The position numbers and the translations under genes are program-made. From contig OY821517.1 of NCBI GenBank assembly GCA_963682025.1, positions 24,781,620-24,845,619 on the forward strand: 64,000 nt of DNA, given 5' to 3'. The notes beneath the pieces were generated by a model, which was not told where the DNA came from, made no database searches, and saw only the letters and a list, made by a program, of their open reading frames with translations. Positions 55,920-64,000 of this stretch are shown in pieces. Position 1 is the stretch's first letter, and each line of letters begins with the position of its first letter. This DNA is from Cordilura impudica. Taxonomy: Eukaryota; Arthropoda; Insecta; Diptera; Scathophagidae.

Positions 55920-56484
55920 AAAAACTCAACCAGAACGATATCTTTGAAAATGGGTGAAAAATAATCAGTTTTAATTGAACGGTAGAGCACACCGAGTTAA
56001 CGCATTTGCCCTCCACATTTTCGAAGAAAAATGGCCCAATGATACCGTCGGGCGAAAAACCATACATTGGCTTTTCAGCAGTCATGAGTAGACGGACAAT
56101 TTTGCTATTCCTCGTAACCTCCGAGATGAGAATGAGCTCTGCCAGAGAAGATAATTTTTCGCTAAAAATGCTCATCTTCTTCAAGCGTTGCGTAGCCTCA
56201 TTAGAGAACCAAAAACGTCGCAGATGGCCATGCGGCATCAGCTCCTGCACTATTTGAAGTTTTTACGGCATCTTGTCGAGAAGATCTCTACGCAAAATTA
56301 GCATCAAATCAGTGCACGACATGTGCAATTCCTGAAAACGATGGCGAGTTAAGGTAGTTGGGTGTTCCTGCACGTTCTGAACAGCAGCTATGTTTTCGAT
56401 TGTACGCACTGTACGAGCACGAAAAGGTGTTGTTTTATCGAATAACGATCTATTTTCGCGCTCACGGTTGACAAAATAGTCCAC
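55920..56484 (-). pseudogene. Mariner-like transposase N-terminal and central fragments
   Basis: At 56263-56484: FRARTVRTIENIAAVQNVQE then HPTTLTRHRFQELHMS and LMLILRRDL, the second helix-turn-helix part. At 55915-56250: LRRFWFSNEATQRLKKMSIF, then SPDGIIGPFFFENVEGKCVN, the strand that precedes the second catalytic Asp. The paralogue at 58.3-59.4 kb has ARSVENIAAVEASVEE in the same place. The reading is broken by the junction with the LINE. Confidence 0.75.
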
Positions 56485-56684
56485 ATATTGCCGCTTCTTT
56501 TTTAACGAACTTTGAATGTAATTTTCATTGGTAGAAGAAATAAGTTTTTAATATTAAGTTTTAATATTTCGTAAACCGCATACATTAGACTAACTTCTTG
56601 TCATAACACAGCTTACGTTAGTGTTGTCATGCTCGAAATATCCAGTCGTTCAAAAAGCAAACGCTATAGGCACCACTCTGTATA

Positions 56685-57985
56685 TCCAATCGAAAACCAA
56701 GTGACAAGTTTCTTGTTATTTTTATAATTTTCGCTGTCTTTGCCAATCAAATTAGTTTATACTAGTGTCTGAGTTTGGCTTGGAGTAACTGTAATTTTTT
56801 TTTTTTTTCATTTTTTAATTTAAAACGTTCACGATGAAAATAATTAGACAGAACACTCTTAGATTTTATAAAATTCTTCTCCTTTGTAAGTTCAAACTTT
56901 TTTTTTTATCAACTTCATTGTGATGATTTTGCTTGAAAAAAAACTTACACTTAAAATTCAGAACATGTTTTAAAAATATATTCATTTAATGCTTACAAAA
57001 AAAAAAAAAAAACAATCTATATTCGAGTAGTTTTGCAGGCATCTATCTACATCTGCATACTGGCATCATGTGCACAAATACTCTAATCTCCAAGTAAAAG
57101 TTGTGGCACTCCAAGGTACAAGTCTTAAACTTAAATAATATTTAATATTTGGAAAAATGTTAACACAGTCTTTTCGATTTAATATGTTTGTAAGAGTATT
57201 TTTTTGTTCATCTGCAAAATTAAAAAAGTTTAATTGTGCTCACAAGTGTGTGAAATTGAATAAAAATTGTGTTAATGCCGTTAGCAGGAGAAATATTTGA
57301 ACAATATTTTTAATATTTAAACTTAATCTAATACGACAATTTCAGATAAAACTGTCGTTGTGACAGTAGTAGTGTACCTGTTGTATTGCTTTTAAAATTC
57401 TGTTCAGTAAAAATCATCGAATTTTCACGAATTTGATTAGATTAATAAGGAAAAATGCAGAATTTTCCAATTTTTCTAAAAAATATTTTTTTACAAAAAG
57501 AGTTTAACCTATGAAGAACTAAACTCTATAGGATCACTGAAATGTTAAAAATCTTATTGAAAATCAGTCCCTTAAATGCAGGAGAAGGTAGAATATTGAC
57601 GACTAAATTTTAAGAGGTAATAAAAAAAAAATATTATTTTGCTTTTCCATGCCGGTTGGCCTCAATTTTGTTCGAAAACTTGTTTATTTTTATTATTTTA
57701 TGCTACAACCTACCGAGACTAACTGACATGTTTTATTTCTTAATCAATTTTTCCTACCAAGTTTAAGCTGTGCAATTAAAATATGTTATTTCATTTATTT
57801 TATATATTTTTTTTTTATTTCAATGCTTGTTTTTTTCTTGTTTTTTCCACTCGGTGTAACAATTATGAAATTTTTCGGCGTTCCTATTCTGGAGCAAGAT
57901 TACATAGCTTCCCAAGAGAAGCACATGGATTTTCCAAAATAAATCCGGCAACACTTAACGATAGGCCTTGAATTTAAAATATCAT
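56685..57985. other. No gene supported
   Basis: AT-rich DNA with poly-A near 57000. A 62-residue frame at 57783-57971 contains CNNYE then RLHSFPREAHGF, faintly like a THAP zinc-finger start, but is not long enough to call. Confidence 0.35.
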
Positions 57986-57989
57986 TTGG

Positions 57990-58165
57990 TAACTTTTCAT
58001 TTTAGCGATTTTACATTTTGGCGATTTTTGATTTTAGCGATTTTTGATTTCGCCCATTTTTGATTTTGAAGATTTTTGTTTTGGCGATTTTTGTTTTTCA
58101 CGATTTCCAGTTTTGGCAATAAAATATTATTTATTTATGATTTTTGAATTTAGCGATTTCGCCTA
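57990..58165. repeat. Minisatellite, ~18-bp unit (GATTTTTGATTTTRGC)
   Basis: About eight imperfect copies of GCGATTTTTGATTTTA with variants (GGCGATTTTTGTTTT, CACGATTTCCAGTTTT). The frame running through it is an artefact. Confidence 0.8.
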
Positions 58166-58191
58166 TATTTTCCGCAACACTCACATTTATA

Positions 58192-59494
58192 AAGGGTTTT
58201 TCAATAAGAGCGCTACAAAAGTTTTTTTAAATAAAACAGAAACGGTTTTGGATATCAATGAAATTATTTATTCCTGTGAAAGTACGTTCGATGCCATTAT
58301 GTATGGAAATCGATCGCTTTTGCATGGCCACCACGGGCACGCTAGCAGAAGTCCAGACGCTGAACCCAATTTTCGACGGTTTTCAAGCATAAATCGGCCG
58401 ATACTGCTCCAATTTCGCGTTCGATATTCGTACGAAGTTCATCAATCGTCGCTGTCTTGTTGGCATAGACCATAGACTTGACGTAGCCCCACAGGAAATA
58501 GTCCAACGGCGTCAAATCGCACGACCGAGGCAGCCAATCTACTGGATCATTTCGTGAGATAATACGTTCTCCAAACTTGGTTTCCAATAAATTGATTGTG
58601 ACATTCGCTGTGTGGCTTCTGGCGCCGTCCTGTTGGAACCACATGTCCTCCAAGTCCATATCATCCAATTGGGGCCAAAAATATTCGGTTACCATTGAAC
58701 GGTAGCGATTGCCATTCACAGTAACGTGCCGGTCTTGATCATCACGGAAGAAGTACGGCCCAATGAAGCCGCCGGCCCATAAACCGCATCAAACCGTAAT
58801 TTTTTCGGGATGCAATGATGACTCATGGAGTACGTGTGGATTGCTGTCTGACCAATAACGCATATTTTGTTTATTGACGAAGCCATTCAGCCAGAAATGA
58901 GCCTCAGCGCTGAAGATGATTTTTCGAAGAAAATCCGAATCATTTTCAAGTTGTTGCTCAGCCGAATTCACGAACATACGACGCTTCTGGTGGTCAAGCG
59001 GCTTCAGTTCTTGCTTCAGTTTGATCTTGTAAGGATGTAGGTCAAGATCTTTTCGCAAAATTCGCCACAACGACGTCATAGAGATGCCCAACGCTTGAGA
59101 ACGACGTGTGAGAGACACATTTGGGCTTTCTTCAACTGAAGCCTCAACGGCAGCAATATTCTCGACACTACGGGCACTTCTTTGTCTCACTGGCACGGGA
59201 ACATTTTGTACTGTGCCTGTGGATTAAATTTTTTCCACTAGACGCTCAATTGTTGATCTGCTAGGACGATTATGACTACCATAAATTGGACGTAACGCTC
59301 TTAACGTTGAGGCCACTGACTCCGAATTTCGGTAGTTAATTTTAGTAATTTCAACTCGTTGTTGGCTCGTATATCTTTCCATAATGAAATGGCAAACCTT
59401 ACTGAAGAGAAATGTCAAAAGAGCGGCAAGAAATATGGCGTCGTTTGCTGTCCCTGTCTTTCTACTTTTGTAGCGTCCCTGTCGAAAAACCATT
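58192..59494 (-). mobile_element. Mariner-like element with TIRs and TA duplication
   Basis: TA flanks at 58190-58191 and 59495-59496. Left end AAGGGTTTTTCAATAAGAGC then GCTACAAAAG. The right end on the other strand is AATGGTTTTTCGACAGGGAC then GCTACAAAAG. Length 1.30 kb with a single near-full transposase inside. Confidence 0.9.
58297..59382 (-). pseudogene. Mariner-like transposase, near full length, three in-frame stops
   Basis: It starts at the Met codon 59382 (MERYTSQQRVEITKINYRN) and keeps one frame for 361 codons to the TAA at 58297. Domains: first helix-turn-helix (PIYGSHNRPSRSTIERLVEK), second (ARSVENIAAVEAS, RRSQALGISMTSLWRILRKD), then the catalytic part. IIFSAEAHFWLNGFVNKQN has Ala in place of the first catalytic Asp. 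WFQQDGARSHTAN has the second Asp, and PRSCDLTPLDYFLWGYVKS the third. Stops replace codons near 59221 (after LVEK), 58783 (after EKITV) and 58342 (before RARGGHAKAIDFH). No frameshift seen. The Ala substitution alone would abolish cleavage, so the copy is inactive though young. Confidence 0.9.
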
Positions 59495-59524
59495 TAATAA
59501 ATAAATTTATATTTTTTTTTTGTT

Positions 59525-60000
59525 TGGGGGTGCCACGCCAACTAGTCCCATCCCGAACATTTTTTATCTGACTACTCACTTAATATCTGATGAACTCGTG
59601 CAAAGTGTCTCTTTTATGGTACTCCGGTTATATGATATTAGATATTTACTTTATATGGGCAGTACTACGTCCACTGCCCCGATAACGCCCATTTTTTGGG
59701 CTCACGCAAAGTCCCAAGGCTCTCCAGATACATGACATTTTATATTTACTTTGGAGGTACCACGCCCGTTGGTCCGATACCGCCCATTTTTGTCCGACTA
59801 CACGCTTTTTGTCCGACTACTCACAGTCAAACTTGCAAAGATGTACTTATATGTCATAGTACTCGAGATATTTAATATTGAATAATTACTTTGTGGGGTT
59901 GGCTAGAACCTCCATCGGGACCGTCCCATTGGCGAATTGACGAAGCTCATCATATTTTATAAATATGGTGGGTACAAGGGAAATGAAATACTTGGGGGGT
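59525..60000 (+). repeat. GTGCCACGCCnAC interspersed or tandem repeat, left part
   Basis: Degenerate ~170-bp units with GGTGCCACGCCAAC or GGTACCACGCCCGTT, then CCCATTTTT, GTCCGACTAC, AACTTGCAAAGA and ATATTAGATATTTACTTT. The same units resume at 63220 beyond the RTE element. Confidence 0.7.
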
Positions 60001-60004
60001 GATC

Positions 60005-63000
60005 AAAATCTAGTCTAAGGAATGGCAGCTGGTTCCTTAGTACCATACGTAAGCAAGGGTTACGTATGGAAAGCAGACGGCGCAGTGGTAGCCATGAAAA
60101 CGGCGTTCTGTACACGGTTTCAGGCAATGATCTCATTGGAGCAAGCGGCTTTCTATATAAACGTGTATTTTAGTCGGGATGGCGTCTATAAACTGGCAGC
60201 CACAGTACAATCATGGGATACAATGGACTAACCATCCGTTTATCTGAAACTGAAACGATTAAGGAAACTACTACAATGAATACAACAGAAATCAAAGAAT
60301 CCCCACTACGATGACGACCTTTGGCACACGAAAACGAATAAGAATTAGACAATGGAACGTAAGAACGCTTAGAGAAACATCAAGACTCGCACAATTAGAG
60401 TCACAATTGGTTAAATTCAATGTTTCTGTCTTGGGTATAAGTGAAATGCGGTGGTGTGCTAGTGGTGAAATAATATCTGCAAAAGGTAATGTTGTGATAT
60501 ATAGTGGGGGAAAAAATAGGAGCGAAAGTGAAGTAGCTTTTATAATATCGAAGGATATACGAAAATCTCTAAACTCATGGAACCCAATCTCCGATCGTAT
60601 AATAACAGCCCGCTTCTTTAGCAAGGTCGGAAAATGCATCACAATCGTCCAATGCTACGCACCAACAGAGGATGCTGAGGACTCAACTATAGATGAGTTC
60701 TACAATTAGTTAACTGGTACAATCTGCAAAATAGCAAATCGTGATATTCTCTTGATGACAGAATATTTTAATGCAAAGATTGGTACTGACAACCTTGACC
60801 TAACTCACATCATGGGAACACATGGCATGGGAATTAAAAACAACAATGGAGAAAGATTTATAAAATTCTGTCAAACTCTTGATCTGGTGATTGGTGGTTC
60901 AATCGTTCCTCACAAAGATATTCATAAATATACGTGGTCGTCCCCAAATGGTAATACGCGGAATCAGATAGATCACATCTGTATTCGTCGAATATGGAGA
61001 GGAATATTAGTAGACGTGCGCACTTAAAGAGGCGCAGATATGGATAGTGACCACGAGCTAGTGGTAGCCACAATAAAAATTAAACTTAAAAGTATACACA
61101 GCAAATACATAAACGCTTAGCTGTCATCAAACTACGTGACAAAACTAAAAATGATAGAGTTGAAGAATTGTTAAGAGATTGTTTACCATCATATAATAGA
61201 ACATGGGAAGAAATATACAACCTGCTTAGGAATGGGGCAAAAGACGAAATAGGAACATATGTAAAGAAAATACGAAAATATGGATATCAGACATCATTTG
61301 GAATTTAATACAAGAAACAAATCGGTTAAAACAACAGCAATTGGAAGACCCAAATCTTAAGCCACATTACAACACCGTAGCAAAGGCCGTTAAAACATCA
61401 GCCCGAAAAGACAAAAGAAAATACTTCGAAAACAGCCATTGAAGCAGAAGCAGCTGCAGCAGCGAATAATATGAAAGAGCTCCATCAACTAATAGGTCGT
61501 CTTTAGAATCAAAACATGAGCCTAACCATGTCATAAAGGATACAAATGGTCGGCTACTAGAAGATCAAACCTTGAAGATCAAACTCGTCGATGGAAGCAA
61601 CATTTCGAAAGCATTAGTAACAACGCCGAAAACAACAACATAAAAAACTCCTCATCTTCTTTCGTAGCAAATACAACTGCTAATCACATAATAGCTGACA
61701 ATGATCCAAGTTTCTATGAAATTACATGCGCTATTTTAAAACTTAAAAGGAACAAAGCACCTGGGGAAGATAGCATTGCGCCAGAGCTCCTTCAAGCTAA
61801 AGCAGCAGAAATTTTTCAACCATATATTCGTGATGCTTGGGCAAATGAACAGCTTCCTACAACGTGGACAAAGGGAGCCATCATTAAGCTTCCAAAGAAA
61901 AACGATTTGACCAACTGCGATAATTGGAGGGGTATCCTCCTGCTTAACACTATTTATAAAGTAATTGCTGTAATAATAACTGCGAGACGAACAGGCAGGT
62001 TTTCGGCCACATCGGAATTGTTTAGATCAGAAAAATTCTCTTCGTGTGATAATAGAACCGTCTATAGAGTGGCGTACACCGCTTTATTTAGTCTTTGTCG
62101 ACTTTAGAAAGGCATTCGATTCTATAAGACGTGGGGCAATATGGAATGCATTAAGAGCTAAGGGCGTACCGTCTAAACTAATAAGCCTCATCAAGGCTAT
62201 GTACAGCAACTAATCACTACAAGTTCGTCACAATGGGATGACAAGTGAGTCATTCAGCACAAACGCAGGGGTGAAACAGGGTTGTCCTCTTTCTCCATTG
62301 CTTTTTTGCCGTGGTACTTTATGAAGTAATGTTAAAACTAGGCGCGAAGAAAAGGGGTATTGTGTGGGGCTTTGGCAAACATCTGGAAGACTTGAATTTC
62401 GCAGATGTTATCTGCCTCATTTCGCACAAATTCAACGACATGCAAAGCAAAGTGGACAATTTAGTCAAGTTAGCAAGGGCCGTTGGTTGAGAAATAAACA
62501 TTGATAAAACTCATGCAATGCGAATTAACAACGTCACCGATAACCAATTCAAAATAAAAAACCAGATGATTAAGTTTGTAATGCAATTTTGTTATCTGGG
62601 TTGCATGATGTCAATTGATGGTGGTGTGGAGGAAGATGTGTCTTCCAGAGTAAAAAAAGGTAACGTCAGCATTTGGGAGCCTAAATAAAACGTGGCGAGC
62701 CCCAAAAATATCACAAAACACAAAGACCCGCATATTCAATGCTTGCGTAAAATCTACACTGCTTTATGGAAGCGAAACTTGGCTGATGACAAACACTATA
62801 GTACAGAGACTCCAAGGATTTTATAAACAAGTGTCTACGAATAATATGTCGAATATTTTGGCCAAAAAAAAAATCACAAACTCAGAGCTCTGGAGGCTGA
62901 CAAAGGATGAACCAATAGTTCGTCAAATAACAAGAATAAAATGGAGATGGATAGGACATACTCTCCGTAAACCTATTGGCAGTGTTACAAGAGTCGCCTT

Positions 63001-63215
63001 AGTATGGAATCCCTAAAGAAGTCGGCGGTCCGATCGTCCAAAAATACATGACGTAGAACAATTTTAAATGAACTTAACAAAGTAAACAAATCTTTGGATG
63101 AAATTCAATTAAATTAAATAATTTAATTTTGATTAATTTAAATTTATAATGATAGAATTAGTTGCAATTTAATTGTAGAAGCCCTATGTTCTCAAGTGGA
63201 ATAAATAAAGGTATA
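60005..63215 (+). mobile_element. RTE-clade LINE, near full length, degenerate
   Basis: A ~300-bp leader with GGCAGCTGGTTCCTTAGTAC, then endonuclease and RT reading to about 63110. A short 3' end GTGGAATAAATAAAGGTAT is followed by an A-run at 63215. It splits the GTGCCACGCC repeat. Confidence 0.8.
60311..63115 (+). pseudogene. RTE-clade endonuclease/reverse transcriptase pseudogene
   Basis: Endonuclease (60311-61080): WNVRTLRETSRLAQLESQL, GISEMRWCASGEI, FNAKIGTDN, GERFIKFCQTLDLVIGG, NQIDHICIRR and the active-site SDH in DMDSDHELV. In-frame stops fall near 60707 and 61026. RT (about 61740-62650): LPKKNDLTNCDNWRGI, FVDFRKAFDSIRRGAIWNAL, GVKQGCPLSPLLF, LNFADVICLI. The catalytic FADD is FADV here, so the second Asp is lost. 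The C-terminal part (62786-63016) has RRLTKDEPIV-like and RIKWRWIGHTLRKP, the conserved IGH motif. Frameshifts are numerous after 61080. Confidence 0.87.
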
Positions 63216-63219
63216 AAAA

Positions 63220-63410
63220 AAAATTACTTTGTATGGGAGGTGCCACGCCCACTTATTATATCCAGCCCATTTTCGGCAAGGCTACTAATGTAAGTAATAG
63301 GTAACATCACACAAACTTGTAAAAATTTCTCTGTCATTGTACTCAATATATATGATATTAGAAATTCACTTTATATGCGAGGTGCCACGCCCACTAAAAA
63401 TATCAAAAGC
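63220..63410 (+). repeat. GTGCCACGCCCAC repeat, right part
   Basis: Two units: TTTGTATGGGAGGTGCCACG then CCCACTTA, and TTATATGCGAGGTGCCACGC then CCACTAAA, with ATATATGATATTAGAAATTC between them. Spacing about 155 bp. Confidence 0.75.
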
Positions 63411-64000
63411 AATGTTTAGCCTATGTCCATCCTTAGGAACCTTTCTAAATACTGGAACCAACAAAGTGTTCCAAAGTGTTCAATACTTAACAGAGACTTT
63501 TAAGGGCGGGGTAAGGTTTTTTCATTTTTTTTCCAATTTTTTTTTATCGGAACAAAACTAACGAAGATACAGCGTTTCCAGCGACCGGCCCTAATACGGT
63601 ACAACGTATATGTTAAAAACTTTAAATCAGTTTTCTCGCCAACAACATTTTTGAAGTCCGTTAACATCATAACTCAAAATCTACCGATCCTTTTTAAATT
63701 TTATACAATATTTCTACATATAAATCCACAGGTAATCAGGGAGAGTGATTTTTACCATTTTTATTCCATTTTTAACCAACAAATTCTTCGAAATTTTATA
63801 GCGAAAATCGAAATTTTCACTTCATAATGCTGGCAAAAGTAATAAGAGAAAAAACTCTTCTTGATTACCTAGGGAAACATATCACCTTTTAAACACATTT
63901 CGATTTTTGTTTCACATGATCCGGCAACGACTTATGATGTTCACCTAATAACAATTTTTTTTCGAGGCGCCTCCGGAGATTCGCTGTCACGGACTTATTT
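63411..64000. other. No gene recognised
   Basis: AT-rich sequence to the window edge. The frame at 63337-63561 starts in the repeat and has no domain. Confidence 0.35.

Larger units (their letters stand above)
53676..56680 (-). mobile_element. Mariner-like element split by a LINE, TA target duplication
   Basis: TA flanks at 53674-53675 and 56681-56682. Ends CAGGGTGGACCATTATTGC and, on the other strand, CAGAGTGGTGCCTATAGC. Transposase fragments run on the minus strand: N-terminal part 55920-56484, and the C-terminal part 53800-53985. A 1.9 kb LINE lies between them. Confidence 0.85.

Overview
This 64 kb window looks like repeat-rich intergenic or heterochromatic DNA from a higher fly, probably a calyptrate. 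That is an inference. It rests on the high A+T content, the mix of mariner, Helitron-like, Penelope-like and RTE elements, and interspersed repeats built on (ACGG)n/(TCCG)n cores as seen in fly genomes. I found no host gene, tRNA, rRNA or CRISPR array. Every recognisable coding stretch belongs to a transposable element, and almost all are broken by stops, frameshifts or later insertions.

Layout. 1-454: end of a mobile-element-like protein. 1031-2265: irritans-like mariner. 2341-3151: (TCCG)n repeat. 3806-4276: short Helitron-like element. 4425-5600: Penelope-like retroelement (minus). 6380-6640: mariner-like C-terminus. 7251-8088: hAT-type foldback MITE with an 8-bp target duplication. 8640-10150: RNase H-bearing LINE (minus). 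10384-14242: RAG1/Transib-like transposase pseudogene with a CACAGTG end. 16690-19590: heptamer satellite containing a 1173-bp tandem duplication. 19710-29530: Helitron-like copies, MITEs, mariner and fly repeats. 29800-34315: a TIR transposon whose transposase is cut by two Helitron-like insertions and whose left side carries a hAT MITE. 34650-35440: foldback element with three internal repeats. 36270-37790: AT-rich low-complexity DNA. 38120-41240: long-TIR transposon. 42546-49915: a nested stack (one MITE split by a Penelope-like element and by a 5.5 kb TIR transposon, itself invaded by two more repeats). 50470-50995: mariner. 51004-52387: large palindrome. 53676-56680: mariner-like element holding a LINE. 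58192-59494: mariner-like element with TA target duplication. 60005-63215: RTE-clade LINE inside a GTGCCACGCCCAC-bearing repeat.

The most interesting signals are these. (1) A RAG1/Transib-type transposase remnant. (2) Two Penelope-like 3' ends that share a hammerhead-like core with a compensating helix. (3) A Helitron-like family of seven copies whose precise excision restores the reading frame of a transposase at two sites. (4) Two different TIR transposons encoding related, poorly classified transposases. (5) The layered insertion order between 42.5 and 49.9 kb. The window is best read as a fossil record of successive transposition; no set of genes here acts as one pathway.
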